Made by a program: the position numbers and the translations under genes
Shown here: positions 13,592 to 25,595 of the stretch, one piece after another
How positions within the stretch are numbered: the stretch's first letter is position 1
Layout: each line of letters opens with the position of its first letter
Notes under the pieces: generated by a model
What the model was told of the DNA's origin: nothing
Seen by the model: the letters and a program-made list of their open reading frames with translations, nothing else
Databases searched by the model: none
From: Zelopaecilomyces penicillatus
Lineage: Eukaryota; Ascomycota; Sordariomycetes; Hypocreales; Pseudodiploosporaceae
Length of the DNA stretch: 64,000 bases
NCBI GenBank assembly: GCA_005765155.1
Contig: VCCP01000003.1
Coordinates: 930,001 to 994,000 of the forward strand
Direction: 5' to 3'

Positions 13592-14133
13592 GATTGAAAG
13601 GGTTTAATGATAATAGAATTGTGTGGGATTTTGTGTGTGGCCAGTTGGGTGACTAGCTATGGCTCAGAAGAGGCCGCGGTATGCGTTTTGTTTTTGTTTT
13701 TGAAGTGGTCGTTATACTTGATTGTTTGAGTCGGTGGTCTATTCAATATTCTTCTCGTCATATGGTTTCATCTCATCCTTATATATGATTTTCTTCTCTT
13801 GATGCTTATTCTCAAGTTCTCAAGTTTGATGACAACAAAGCGTTATGCTTATTCCTAAGCTCTAGTCTTGTTCTGCCCACCACTGCTAAAAAAAAAATAC
13901 ACTACTGCAAAGCAAAGCCACGACATCATCTGCCATAACCCAGAGCGCTCCAATACAATACGCTAACATAATAACTCGACGACAAAAACTCCCCAACTCA
14001 TTGCAACACAACGCATCATGAAACCAAAAAAAAAAAAAAGAAGTGACCGCTCAGTTGCGCAAACATCCGAAACATCAATGAAAGACAAGGAACCAGTGCG
14101 AGAGAGAGAGAGACGGAATAACTAATAAGCCGT
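13592..14133. other. intergenic spacer between small membrane-protein gene and helicase
   Basis: 541 bp containing the promoter of the 91-aa gene and the 3' flank of the helicase gene, both on the minus strand. It holds A-runs (about 14026-14039) and a short GA tract (14101-14113). No further gene is visible. Confidence 0.6.
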
Positions 14134-17130
14134 TCATCGAGTTGGCCCGGACGGCCGATTAATCGTCAATGGTTTGAATGGCTTACGCAGCCGATCCATG
14201 GATGGTGCCGGTCCCAACCCAACTGGCCGCCGCATGCCTCCCTTGGGATTGGCAGATAGGAATGTCGTTGCGTGGAAACTAGTCGCAGGCCGTGCGAGAG
14301 TTGGTGCTGTTGCTGCCTGGCTCTGCTCGTCTGCTGTTGCTGTTGCTGCTGTTGACTTCTCTGGCGCAGACGGCCTTGTGGGGGAACTGGAAAAACAGCT
14401 GTATTCCTTCTTGGAGGAGTCATCGTACTTTAATTTGGGTGGGCCCAATGACTTGCCACTCAGGATCTTATGTTGCGCCAGGGTTGGTTCAATAGCCGGC
14501 TTCGGCACTTCTTGTGGTACGCTTATTGCAGCTACTGATCTGGCAGCTGAACGTGACGCCGCAGCTTGATACCGCGCCAAGGAGAGGTCCTTTACGCCAG
14601 CTTTGCCAGGTGGCATTGCTGGGGTTTTCGTCTCTGGCTTCACAAAGCCAAGCAAACTGCTCTGGTCGGGCTTACGACGGGTTGTCCCACTCTTGATGCC
14701 CGGTTTCGTCCGCGTCTTCTTTTCCGCAGCTTCCGCCTGCGCCGCAGCGGCAAGAGTCATTTTGTGGGTAGTTGCGCTCGTAAACCCTGGTAGTGAAGAT
14801 ACGGTAAAGCTAGACGACTGCTCCATGGTTGTGGCATAGTCTTTCTGCCATGGACGTTCCTCCGCTGACCCGTTGAAGTCGTTATAACTCATACGCTGTC
14901 GTTTCGGTGCCCTCCCAGCGCGCACATCCAACCCAGGATGGTCTACATCAAACTCTTCCGGATTCTTTGGATCCACTGGCTCGACTGGGAACAGGTCATC
15001 CTCAGGCGCAAACATTGGTGGAATCTTGCCAAAGACTTCTTTCTCGCTCGGTATATCTCTGCCGATGATTTTGCCAACACCTTCGAGAATTGCTCTGTCA
15101 AAGCTGGGCCCCTTTTGCGCAAACGCCTTAGAGGCAAACGGTGAGACAAATGGCGACAGCTCTACACGGTTTCCCCCTGAAGTCAGAGAGCCGTAGAGGG
15201 GACAACTAAGATATAGCAAGGCTTGGGCCCGTGTCATGGCCACATACAGAAGTCGCCTCTCTTCATCCAGATCCTCTGCCCTTGAGTGGGGAATGGAGCC
15301 AGAATAGACTGCTGGGACAAAAACTACTGGCCATTCTAGTCCTTTCGCCGCATGAATGGTTGATATTGTCACCAGGGCCGTCTTATCCTCAACCTTGCCA
15401 TCCTTTTGAGCATCAGAGGCCAACGCTACATTTGCCAAGAATTTGCCAAGCACGTCCTGATCATTTACCTGATCAAGATTCTCAATCTCTGGGAGGGCGT
15501 CATCTTCCAGCTTGCCGAGGTCTCGCATGAAATCGCCCGCCAGGTTGATTAATTCCTGCACGTTTGCCCATCTCTGTTCATGATCCTCAACATATTCTGC
15601 CTCTAGATATTTTTTGAAGTCAAGTTGAGCTATAAGTTGCTCAATGAGGTCAACCAGAGTAAACGAGCTGCTGTCCGCCATCTTTTGTGCAAAATTCCGA
15701 AGATTTGTGATGATGCGCAAAAGCTCGGTATTCAACTTCTGCTCCATCTTGGGAAGGATTTTTGTAGCGGCATTGCGCTTTCCACGACAGTGATTGCATA
15801 GCAAAGACCAGAGGCTTATCTTTTCAATTTCCGCCTCCTCTAGAAGTCGTTTCACTGTTGTTTCGCCAATGCCCCGTCGTGGCACATTGATAATGCGTGA
15901 GATAGCATCGTTGTTGTCAGGTTGGTGGACAACTCGTAGGTAATCCAGTAAGACTTTGATCTCTTTTCTTTCGTAGAATTTATGTCCACCTATCATGCGA
16001 TATGCTATGCCTGCTTTGCCGAGAGCGGATTCAATGTGCCGGGAGAGAGATGCTGATCTCAACAGAATAGCTATGTCACCATATTTTATCATGCCACCCA
16101 ACATCATAACAGCTCGTTTGATCTCCGAGATGATCCAATCGCCTTCAGCAGAGGAACTCTTCAACTTCCGCAAAACCGGTCGCGCACCCTTAGTGTGTAC
16201 CGGCAGAAGCACTTTCTGATACCTCTTCTTATCTTGCTGAATAACATGCAAAGAAACATCCAGAATTGATTGAGAAGACCGATAGTTTTCCTGCAAAGAG
16301 ATCTCATCCGTTTCGGGAAAGTCTCGCAATAGCCGGTAGAGATTTCGAATTTCAGCTGATCTCCATCCGTAAATACTCTGATCAGGGTCTCCCACAATCG
16401 TTATTCGCTGACGTGCTTGCGCGAACAGTCTCATCAACTCATACTGGATGCCGTTTGTGTCTTGGTATTCGTCGATAAGAACAGACTGGACATTGGCGAC
16501 ACAAGACGGATGCTCTTTCAGGAGCTCAACACATCGTACCAGCAAGTCATCATAGTCCAGCAAATTGGCTCTAGCAAGGTGTTCCTGATACTCCTTGAAG
16601 CATACCTTGAGTGCTGGGTTCTCAGGGGGCTGCTTGCCATTTTTAGTCGGGGCAGCAGGCACTTCGCCTTTGGACTTTTTCTTACTGATCCAGGATCTTG
16701 CATGTGATGGTTCAATATTAAGGTCCAGCCTCTTGCAGATCCTCTGAATAATGGCTCTTGAGTCTCCATCATCTGCAATTGCAAACTTCGAGTCCAGACC
16801 AATGCGTCGTCCGTAGGTGGCCAGGTAACGTCTAGCAATAGAATGAAAAGTACCAAGAACAATCTTCTTTTCACATTCTGAGCCCAGAGTCTTGCCAATG
16901 CGCTCTTTCATTTCCCGGGCGGCTTTGACCGTGAACGTCGCGACAATGATGTCAGAGGATTGATAGCCCGTCTGCTGCACCAGCCATACGACGCGAGACG
17001 TCAAGGTGTGAGTCTTCCCGCTGCCAGGCCCAGCAAGGATAGCAACAGTAGGCGCATTAGAGGTAACGGCACGGCGCTGAGCTTGGTTGAGAGACTTCAA
17101 GATGGCGCTTTCGGACTGTGGTGTCGACAT
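14134..17130 (-). CDS. srs2: UvrD/REP-family 3'-5' DNA helicase, Srs2 type
   Basis: Superfamily 1A helicase expected to strip Rad51 filaments and act in post-replication repair and recombination control. It is one uninterrupted 998-aa frame with an ATG start at 17130. All helicase motifs are visible: Walker A AGPGSGKT at residues 33-40, motif II LIDEYQDTN, motif III VGDPDQSIYGWRSA, motif IV LQENYRSS, motif V TIHAAKGLEWPVVF and motif VI YVAMTRA. After about residue 700 the protein is a low-complexity, basic, disordered tail, as expected for the recruitment region of Srs2. It is a little shorter than yeast Srs2. An ACGCGT element lies about 210 nt upstream of the ATG, which fits cell-cycle control. 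Bacterial-type UvrD paralogues are the only alternative, and the fungal length and tail favour Srs2. Confidence 0.93.
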   Translation of the reverse strand: MSTPQSESAILKSLNQAQRRAVTSNAPTVAILAGPGSGKTHTLTSRVVWLVQQTGYQSSDIIVATFTVKAAREMKERIGKTLGSECEKKIVLGTFHSIARRYLATYGRRIGLDSKFAIADDGDSRAIIQRICKRLDLNIEPSHARSWISKKKSKGEVPAAPTKNGKQPPENPALKVCFKEYQEHLARANLLDYDDLLVRCVELLKEHPSCVANVQSVLIDEYQDTNGIQYELMRLFAQARQRITIVGDPDQSIYGWRSAEIRNLYRLLRDFPETDEISLQENYRSSQSILDVSLHVIQQDKKRYQKVLLPVHTKGARPVLRKLKSSSAEGDWIISEIKRAVMMLGGMIKYGDIAILLRSASLSRHIESALGKAGIAYRMIGGHKFYERKEIKVLLDYLRVVHQPDNNDAISRIINVPRRGIGETTVKRLLEEAEIEKISLWSLLCNHCRGKRNAATKILPKMEQKLNTELLRIITNLRNFAQKMADSSSFTLVDLIEQLIAQLDFKKYLEAEYVEDHEQRWANVQELINLAGDFMRDLGKLEDDALPEIENLDQVNDQDVLGKFLANVALASDAQKDGKVEDKTALVTISTIHAAKGLEWPVVFVPAVYSGSIPHSRAEDLDEERRLLYVAMTRAQALLYLSCPLYGSLTSGGNRVELSPFVSPFASKAFAQKGPSFDRAILEGVGKIIGRDIPSEKEVFGKIPPMFAPEDDLFPVEPVDPKNPEEFDVDHPGLDVRAGRAPKRQRMSYNDFNGSAEERPWQKDYATTMEQSSSFTVSSLPGFTSATTHKMTLAAAAQAEAAEKKTRTKPGIKSGTTRRKPDQSSLLGFVKPETKTPAMPPGKAGVKDLSLARYQAAASRSAARSVAAISVPQEVPKPAIEPTLAQHKILSGKSLGPPKLKYDDSSKKEYSCFSSSPTRPSAPEKSTAATATADEQSQAATAPTLARPATSFHATTFLSANPKGGMRRPVGLGPAPSMDRLRKPFKPLTINRPSGPTR

Positions 17131-19089
17131 GATGGCGGTTTTGACGGCACTAGAAGCCGGAGACGTTCGTGCCTATGATCCGGGCTGAAATAATTCATTG
17201 AAAATTTTGGAAATATGTTAACAAGCTCTACAGGTCAGTAGGCAGGCAATCCAGGATGACAAGGCTGATTTCAGTGCATACTATCACCACAATTGAGGAG
17301 CTTGATGGTTGCGCGTCTGTCCAATGTCTTTCAAATACTTCACGCGTCAAAATAACAAGCGTCGGAGGCGCGCAGTCATGTGACCGTCCACGATGATTAA
17401 GCAACTACGAGCCAGCTTCATTTACACGTCTTTCCTCACTCACTGCAAAAAGATCTCTACGATATATATAAAGTGGAAGTATTTTGAGTATTGGTAATGA
17501 TGAAATTTCGGACGATAATAGAATTGAAAGAAAGGGCACAGTGCATGGGCAATTGCGTTAAGACGAAGAGTGATATTTGCCTGTTAACGCTAGCTGCTTG
17601 CTGCCTCACCTCACATTGCCCATACTACCTGAGTAATCTGTGTCTCATAGAACCTGGTGGTTCTTTTGTCCATGCGCACTTTGATCTTTAATTAGGTATC
17701 TTTAATTAGGTACCTTACCTGTTATTATCATCCCTTCTATAGTACCTCTTTTTAAAATTCTATGCAATTACGTCAACCTCTCTCAACCCGCTCAAGGGAA
17801 AAAGCTTATGTGGTGTCTGGACAAAATGCCAGGTGTGCCACAGAGTAACCATAGTGGTGGAGGTGGCTGCAACTAAAAATAGAGCCATGGCTGCCGAAAG
17901 TGTGGCTCGCGTAGCATAACCTCAACGGCGTCTGCCATGCCTTGTCACCAACAGACAGACCGTTCCCATGATTGTGACGAGTCTATCCTTGCGCTATTAC
18001 AGTAACGTTTGGTGATGGGAGCGTCAACGGACATGCTCCCATCACGCCATTGGATGAATGTCGATCGATCAACCGCCCAACAGCTCCCACGAGTGAACGG
18101 CAATATTGAAGAGACCCTTTCCGTTATTAATGCACACTGGTCCGTTCATCCACACCCGCTGGGCGATCACTCTTTTAGAGTGATCCAGCAGCACCACCCT
18201 CTACAGCACTGAAGCTTGTTCCCCTCTATTTAGCCCCCCAGCAGGGACCTCGGCGGTACTTGATTGATATAGTGCCTTGACTCAAGCCCTCATCCCATCT
18301 TTGACTACAGCCTACAGGTGTCTCAAACTGTTCCATCAGTATGCGATGGGGCTCTACTTAGCGAGAACTCGTAAGAAAGCGGATCACCACAGGAGACTCA
18401 GACTTTCAACGGATTCTATGGCCATGGGTCGCATGAGATGACCAGAAAGCTGTTGGAAGGTATGATTATTGTAGGTGCTGCTTTTCGAGGGACAGGCTGT
18501 ATCCTGCAGGTACTGCCACCCTATTCACAGCTGCGGGACAGTGGCATTACCGCTTCTCGGCTCTCCGCCCCTCACTTCTAGCGGTGGAGGTGCTGTGGTG
18601 GTAGTGCATTGTCAAACCACCAATCAGGAGCGCGTCGCTGCCCGCCACCCAAGGGTCGGCGCTTAACCACCCTGTCCATCACGAAGATCTGTCCAACCAC
18701 AAGCCCAGCATGGCATCTTTTCTCCCGTCCCCTCCTGCAGCCTCCCATCCATTGCAATCCAATCCATCCAATCCATCGAGGCCCGTCCTAATCTTGGACG
18801 CTATTCAACAGCCATCATGCATGTGCCATCAGAGAGCACCGTGCTAGCTGGGGTTGACGACGCCGCTCATCGAGTTGTCGCCCAGTCCCGTTGCCCAGCG
18901 CCAGAGTCGGCGCAGTGCCGAACTTCATCAGCCGCTGCTGGGTGCTATATACCCAACAGATGCCGCATTATCCGCATGCTCCTGCTTCTCCTTCATGTCA
19001 CATCTCCCTCGGACCATGTTTCGCATTTCAACGTCAGGAGGTTCCATCACATAGCGATCGCCCCATAAAGGGTTCAACTGCTCTCCACC
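17131..19089. other. divergent promoter region between helicase and membrane-protein gene
   Basis: About 2 kb shared by two divergent genes. It carries the ACGCGT box near the helicase. Near 17692-17725 there is a short direct repeat of tttaattaggta. Short pyrimidine-rich stretches close to 18700-18790 probably belong to the 5' leader of the downstream + strand gene. No additional coding gene is supported. Confidence 0.55.
17342..17347. promoter_or_regulatory. MCB-like element (ACGCGT) upstream of srs2
   Basis: Perfect palindromic ACGCGT 212 nt upstream of the helicase ATG, followed by CAAAATAAC. ACGCGT is the MluI cell-cycle box bound by MBF (Mbp1/Swi6 type) in fungi, which drives G1/S expression of replication and repair genes. 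Its use here is inferred. Confidence 0.4.
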
Positions 19090-20634
19090 ATGCCATCTGG
19101 GCTTACGACATCTCTCGCCATCATTCTTCTAGTCCTCTCGTTCTTCTCGCCAGTTGCGCATTGCAAACCAACCTTGTCCCTCATCCAGTGGAGGGAAAGC
19201 AATCCTCTAGATATCGACCGGACGTCGGCGCCCTCTCCTGAGAACGGACCGAAATTTTCTGCTCGCGCCTTGAGAGACACGTCCCTTCTGCCTGCTCAAA
19301 TCGGCGGTATTGTCGGGGCTTACGGTGTTTCTTTGGTGCTGGTCGCCATCACATTACTCTCTCTTGCAAAAAAGCGACGTGAACACCTGGAGGCAAACGA
19401 GCAGGTCGAGTTTGTTTTTAACGCCATTGATGATCGTGAGGAAGACCTTGTAATACCGACTTTTCAGGATTATCCGTTTCCCATCCAAACAGACATTCCA
19501 AACTTTTCGCTCCCCTCACCGACCAACACCGCATTCAAGAACGGACACGGATCTTACGTCCAACATTCGCCTATATCACCCATCAGTTCGGCTCCCGGAA
19601 TAGACCCCCTCGTTGATCAGTCCATTGTTGCAGCAGACAAAGCCATGGCCCAACAACAACTCGAGGAGATGTACAAGTATGTGATGGAGCAGGAAGATGC
19701 GAAACAGAAGGGCATTGTCCTCGATGCACCTGTCATGCCCGGAGCGACCCAAGCAAGGAATTCGTCGTCTGAAAAGTCAACTACTTCTAAAAAAAGCAAG
19801 ACGAAGCCGTCCAGCTTAAACCTCAGCGCGACCAAAGAGGACAAGCACCAGTCTTTAACCTCATCGCTCCTTTCAGTTCTTCGATCACCTCGCAAGAAGT
19901 CTGTCAGAGGCGTTAGTATCTCATCACCCATCATGACACCGATGTCAGGGACCTTTCCTCGCCATGAATCACAGGAGATGAATTCCATTCCTCCCAGGCA
20001 CTATGCTCCTCCTCCACCACCTCCGATTCCCGCCAACCAAGTTCCCTATACCGTGGCCAGTGCCAGGTCCAGCGGCGCTCCATTGACTCCCGATATCTCG
20101 CCAGAGAGCGTCCAAAGCATCGATGAACGCATTGGTGCGCAGCTTGACTGGGCCAATCAATCCAGACACACGCTACAGCCACCACACGAAACGGATCCAG
20201 AATCGGCTACCTCAGAGCACTCACAGGTCCCACTGGTCGGCCTTCCATCGTCTCCCAAACCAGGATCCCGCTTTCCTTCTCTCCCTTCGTCGCCCAAGCC
20301 TGGTTCCACGTTCCGCAGATCAAATGCTCCCTCAGCGGTTCGAACCGGTGGTACACTACCTCTACGAGCTTATGAACCAGCTATGGGCTCACCATCTGTG
20401 GCAAGCCACGTCACAAAGCAGACAGTGTTCGAGCGCAAAGGACCTCTGTCGCCTTCGGGAGGCAGGACACCCTACACTGCGAGCGCGGTGCCTTACTCGC
20501 CATACCAGCCTTTCACTCCGTGCATGCCTGTCACCCCATCACTGGTCACGAAGGAGGACCGAAAGCGGATGAAGAAGATGGTACCAAAGACACCGACGTT
20601 TCAAATGGTTCAGAGTTCGGAGGACGCATGGTAA
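19090..20634 (+). CDS. fungal single-pass membrane protein, function unknown (514 aa)
   Basis: Single-exon gene with an ATG start. Residues 1-26 form a signal peptide (hydrophobic core TSLAIILLVLSFFSPVAHC). A short luminal or extracellular segment is followed by a membrane span at about residues 74-95 (IGGIVGAYGVSLVLVAITLL) and a basic stop-transfer sequence KKRRE. The remaining 400 or so residues are cytoplasmic, Ser/Pro/Lys-rich and probably disordered, with a basic patch around SPRKKSVRG, a proline run (APPPPPPIP) and repeated SSPKPGS segments. The protein ends in a conserved-looking TPTFQMVQSSEDAW. This layout (short ectodomain, one span, long phosphorylatable tail) suits a fungal membrane scaffold or sensor, but I recognise no catalytic domain and assign no role. 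Confidence 0.8.
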   Translation: MPSGLTTSLAIILLVLSFFSPVAHCKPTLSLIQWRESNPLDIDRTSAPSPENGPKFSARALRDTSLLPAQIGGIVGAYGVSLVLVAITLLSLAKKRREHLEANEQVEFVFNAIDDREEDLVIPTFQDYPFPIQTDIPNFSLPSPTNTAFKNGHGSYVQHSPISPISSAPGIDPLVDQSIVAADKAMAQQQLEEMYKYVMEQEDAKQKGIVLDAPVMPGATQARNSSSEKSTTSKKSKTKPSSLNLSATKEDKHQSLTSSLLSVLRSPRKKSVRGVSISSPIMTPMSGTFPRHESQEMNSIPPRHYAPPPPPPIPANQVPYTVASARSSGAPLTPDISPESVQSIDERIGAQLDWANQSRHTLQPPHETDPESATSEHSQVPLVGLPSSPKPGSRFPSLPSSPKPGSTFRRSNAPSAVRTGGTLPLRAYEPAMGSPSVASHVTKQTVFERKGPLSPSGGRTPYTASAVPYSPYQPFTPCMPVTPSLVTKEDRKRMKKMVPKTPTFQMVQSSEDAW

Positions 20635-22637
20635 ATTCGAGGGTCTGGGAGTTTGGGTTCAATTGGGGTTTTCTTCATTTTCACCAATGCTGGGGTTTTT
20701 TGAGGGGGTTGTTTGCTTAGATATCACAAGGGTTAACTCTTCGGAGGAGTCTGCCATGTTGCCGTGGATGCCTTTTATTTTTGGCTACTTCTTATTTTAT
20801 TTTAGATTTACGATCTAGTACAAGGGTCGTTTGATCAATCAATCACTAGACCAGGGATGCCAGGGCAAACCTATGAGTCAGAAATTTTACCCTGCTCAGT
20901 CGGACCGTTTCGAACGAAGCCAGCGTGATATGCCCATCTGTGCAAGGCATTAGTGGAAACATGACCATAGTGACATGTCATATAGCCAGCTCGAGAGGAG
21001 GGCTTCCACATCCATGGGTACGGATATTGGTTGTAGAATGGCTGGACACTAATGAACGACTGGGGCCGCAATGATCAATGATTAGGAACTTTGTTCATCT
21101 TGATAGGAGGATGGCGCGTTGGTAGTTCCTGATGGAGACTCCATGCCACGTTTATTAGACTTTCCGCAGAACGAACTAGACAAAGTAGAAAAACCAGTGG
21201 TGCAAGCCTCAACGGTCGCAGATTCGGTAATTGATTCGCCACCGAGATTAACAATATGTGGTAGTCTCATTTACAAACGATCGATAGATGCCTAGACTAT
21301 CCAATGACTCTATCATTATCCGGACGTGAAAGTTCTGTTTTCTCTTTTCTTTCCTCTTTTTTTGCACTGTCCCTGTGCCTTTGTGAATGCTCACATTGGG
21401 GTTTTCTAGACACTTGGCCAAGTCATGGTGAGAAACAAGGCCGCTTATTTAGTTAACCAGCTAGTTAGCTTACCGCCGTCAGAACTCTACAATGACAATG
21501 TGAAAAGCAGTCAGTAGTTGCGAAAAGTAGACCCTTCGGAAATGGGTGCAGGTCCGCTGAAGCGGCCTTCGCTGCAGATGAGAAGGCCGGGGAATACGGC
21601 GGGAGGGGCCTCTATTAAAGTAGTAGGGGATTTGGGGGGGGGGGGGGGCTTAGGGGGGCAGGTAACGCAACCATCCATCCATGGTTTTAAGGGCCGCGTT
21701 AGTGGACGGTGCTAGCATCACTAGCGAATGGAAGCGAGTGCTGGCAGTAGGCGGCAAAAAGGCAACGGATAGCCGTTCGCCTCCGTTGGCAACCCCTCTG
21801 ACTGTGGGCTTGTCTCTGTTGGGACTAGCGCCGCCAATATCGCTTCCGAATCGTACGATATCCAGCCGCGTTGCATGACTGCTGGTACTCTCGGTACTCT
21901 TGGAAGCAGAATACACTGGCTGAGGCCTGGACTGAGGCCTGGACTGTGGCCATGCCTGGCATCATCAGCCACTGCTTGGACTCGCTTGGCCCTTGACCAC
22001 CACCACCACCACCACTACCACCAGTCGGCAGCAGCCGGGTTTCTCTCCCCTCGCCCTCGTCGCTGAACACATTTGCCATTTGTCCATTCGTCCATTCGCC
22101 ATTGGCCATTCGTCATTTGTCGTTGCCATCGCATATTCCATCTTATCCCCAGTCTCCCTCCCGTCTCCATCCATTCCATTCTGGCCAAGTCGCAGGGTCA
22201 AGAAGGCTGTCGTCCCCTGAACGAACTGGATTCACACTGCTGCTACTGCGTGGACTGATCTTGTAACACGCGCACATACGCAACCACACAGACAATCAGC
22301 CAGATTTTTTCCCTTGTCCCACCATTCTGCTCGGCGACAACACTTCCGTTCGGATCCGCTTCGCATCTGCCACCTCCAGGTTGAGCCCTGTTCCAGGCTT
22401 TCTCATCATCGCCAACGATTCTTGTCCGTCATCAACCCCGAGCCCGTTCGCGCAAAGTTACGTCGACCCCCACCATCAGTCGTCATCAGCAATCAGCCAT
22501 CAACTATCGGCTCCCCTCTTGCCCACCATCGTGTTCACATAGAGGAGCTTCAGGTCTGCCGTTGTTTTCTTCTTGTCGTCCCCGTGTGCATTTCGCCTTT
22601 CGCTGCATGAGCGGAGATCGAGGTTCCGGCTCGTCCC
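20635..22637. other. intergenic region and long leader upstream of the SREBP gene
   Basis: 2 kb between two + strand genes. It contains a 15-nt G run (21634-21648), a CAC trinucleotide run (about 21999-22022) and CATT/CCATTC-rich pyrimidine DNA up to the SREBP start, which looks like a long transcribed leader. The many short frames on both strands are not convincing genes. Confidence 0.55.
21634..21648. repeat. poly-G run (15 nt)
   Basis: Uninterrupted run of 15 G, followed closely by a second run of six G (21653-21658). Such runs are uncommon in the rest of the window and may be error-prone in assembly. Confidence 0.85.
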
Positions 22638-25595
22638 ATGGCCGATGAGGGCATCTCCGCCGGGCTTGGGTTCGAGGACCCGGGCCTCAGCCTCCTCGGC
22701 AATGGCATGGTTACCACCAGCCAAGACATCAACCCTTCAGGTCTTGCCAGCGACAATATGCCCCCTTCTTTCTACGACAGCAGCGCTGCCTGGGATTTGG
22801 AGGGCACTACACCGGAAGACTCGTACGACCTAACCGCCGCCGCCGTCTCCTCTGATATGCCTGTGTACATGGGCAACACCTGGCAGCTTCCCGCCTTCGC
22901 TCAACAGCTTCCTGTCTCCTCAAACACCAATAGCCACTCAGTATCAGGCATCGGATTTACTTCAGGGCTTAGTTCTGGTCAACAATTGAGCGGTTCAAAT
23001 TCTGGAGCTTCGATAGTCAACCCCGAATCCCGTTCTGTTACCACTCTGACCCCTGCCCTGCAAGAGAAACTACGAAATATCGCAATGCCAAATCTAAGGA
23101 GGTATGGGTCTCCAAAAAGCTTATCCAGTCCTGATTCCAGCAAAAGCCGCATCTCGTCATCGCCGGATGGCTCTGCTTCGTCTCAGAAAAAGGCTAGAAA
23201 GCGAAAGATTTCAGATGACGATGATGATGACGATGAGCAAGACGAGCTAGATAAGCCCGTCAAGAAGACCGCTCATAATATGATTGAAAAGAGATATCGA
23301 AACAATATCAATGATAAAATTGCGGCCTTGCGCGATAGCGTGCCCAGCCTACGGATCATGTCCAAAAGCGCCAAAGGCGAAGACACAACAGTTGACCGCG
23401 AGGAACTGCATGGCCTGACGCCGGCTCATAAGCTAAACAAGGCAACAGTGCGCTAATATACTCTCTCTGAATTCTCACATATCCATTGTCGTTAACATAG
23501 GTAATCATAGGTTCTCAGCAAGGCTACTGAATACATACGTCACTTGGAAAAGCGAAACAGTCGGTTAATGGACGAAAACAACACAATGCAGGCTCGAATC
23601 GCAGCCTTTGAAAAGCTCTTCCTTGCCGGGGCCATGAATGGTACCATCAGCCCGATGCAATACGGCCAAGAAACTCAGCCAAGCTTGGCACAGTCCCCAA
23701 TGACGACTTCTCAAGATCAGGGTGGCATCGCCGCCGGTATGATTACTGTCCCAGATGATATGAAGCGAATTATATCAGCCCAAATGGCAGTTGGGCAACC
23801 ATATCCTGTACCTGCGCAGCCGTTCCGCCAATCGAATCCGACATTGATTCGTCAACAGCAAATCCAACAGCAACAGCAGGCGCAGCAAGGTGGATGGTCC
23901 AATATGAATCCATACTTTGGCAAGCTCATGGTTGGATCTCTAGCAGGTCTGATGATGCTGGAAGCAATACGGGAAAACGAAACTAGCAGTGATGAACCCC
24001 AGGGTCGCGGGTTGTTTGCCCTCTCCGAACAGATACTTGGATATCTCCCCTCCAAGTTTGAAGTGCATCTCTTGGGATACCACTTCCAAGCGCCCCTCAA
24101 GTTGATCTTGATGCTAGGCATTTTCTTTTGGGTTTTCATTCCGTCATTATTTGCTTCTTCACGGCCTGGTGCCAAGCAGCAACACTCAAATACCTTACAA
24201 ACTGCTCCATCCATGGCTTCGCCGATTCATGTCCGACGTCAGGCTTGGCTTACTGCGATCCAGACTGTCTGGGTGCCCCATCACAACTTCTTCCTTGAAG
24301 CAGCCGCACTAATGCTTAAAACTCTAAAGCTCAGCCTCCGAAACATCATCGGTGCTCCTGCTTTTCAAATTGTGACTGGTGTGTCGCCGGAACAGGAGGC
24401 AGCTCGAGTGAAGGCTTGGACTATTGCGCTTGACTCACAACTGGCGGGGGGCGACGTGGAGATTTGCAAAAGCCGCCTGGTGCTGACTTTGCTCGCTTCC
24501 GGTACACTGCCCGATACTCCCATACGTTTGATGATGAAGGCGCTTCACATTCGCTTGCTTCTCTGGGATCTCGGTCACAACAGGTTTCAACTGGGACTAG
24601 TCAACGCCTTGGCCGCCAAGCTTGCAAGTTCGCGATGGAACCAGGCTCGTCGCCTGAACCAGCTCTTTGTATCCCTTCGTCAATCCTCAAGCCTCTCACC
24701 TTTGGAACAAAATGAAGATGAGTTGCCAACACACCTAGCTGTACTGCTTGAACGCGACTGTGACGAGGTTCTCAGCGAAGCCGTGCTACAGCGTGCTCAC
24801 AATTTGGCATTCAATTTGAACACAAGAACCGGCATAGATGGTCCCATCGATGGCATGGATTTAGTTGTTGATGATACTGCTGTTGGATCACCAATGGACG
24901 CTGTTGCAGCTTGGTGGTCCACAGAAGTCCTGCACGATGTCTTGACCTCTGCTTTAGATCAGGACGAAGAAGCCCGAGCTTCCCATATGGCTAGCATTGA
25001 ACTAGCATTTAACGTGGCGCCGATAGGCTCCATCGCTCAGGCGCGAGCCGCAGTGGCTCGAGCAGTGCTAATCAATGAAGCACGGGGTGCTAACATAGCC
25101 GCGGCTCATGAAAGCATACAACTTGAGAGTAGTACCAGCCCATTAGCAACCTCCAGGTCCGTCATGAGTGCTGAATCTCAAGCAGCAAATATAGATCTCC
25201 GACTTGCTCTGAGATGTGCCATTGCGATAGCACATTTCAACCGTGCCAACGGCCTTCCGGGCGGTCCTGAACAGGGCTGTCGTCTCATCAATACAATCCT
25301 GATGCCAGCAGCCGCATCCTCCATGACTCTTCTTGGCTTCACGGCTGTCAAGATGCTCATGAAGAGACTACTAGAGAGCAAAGATACGGCGGACACATTC
25401 GCCTCATCCCTGGAAAGATTAGCAGGCAGTTTGCGACTGTGGATTGGGGGGCCTTCTGGAAGCAAGTGTGGCCTTGATACATCGGTCAGACACAAGGTTG
25501 TAGATCGTTGTTTGACTATCACGAAGACTCTGGTGGGGATGGAAGTGGATACCGGATATGGTACCTTGAGCGAAGATGACGATGAGGGCCGTTGA
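22638..25595 (+). CDS. srbA: SREBP-type bHLH membrane-bound transcription factor (SrbA/Sre1)
   Basis: Sterol- and oxygen-responsive regulator that is anchored in the ER, released by proteolysis and moved to the nucleus. Two exons, 22638-23447 and 23511-25595, give 964 aa. The junction restores the helix 2 sequence KATVLSKATEYIRHL. The basic region HNMIEKRYRNNIND has Tyr220 in place of the usual bHLH Arg, the hallmark of SREBPs. The acidic N-terminus is followed by a D/E run (about 193-200), then the bHLH-leucine zipper (about 208-300), a Gln-rich linker, two hydrophobic segments (about 408-423 and 465-484), and a long C-terminal DUF2014 region. Length and order match fungal SrbA/Sre1. The donor is the unusual GTGCGC. 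A second in-frame GTAATCATAG lies just before the acceptor used. Confidence 0.94.
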
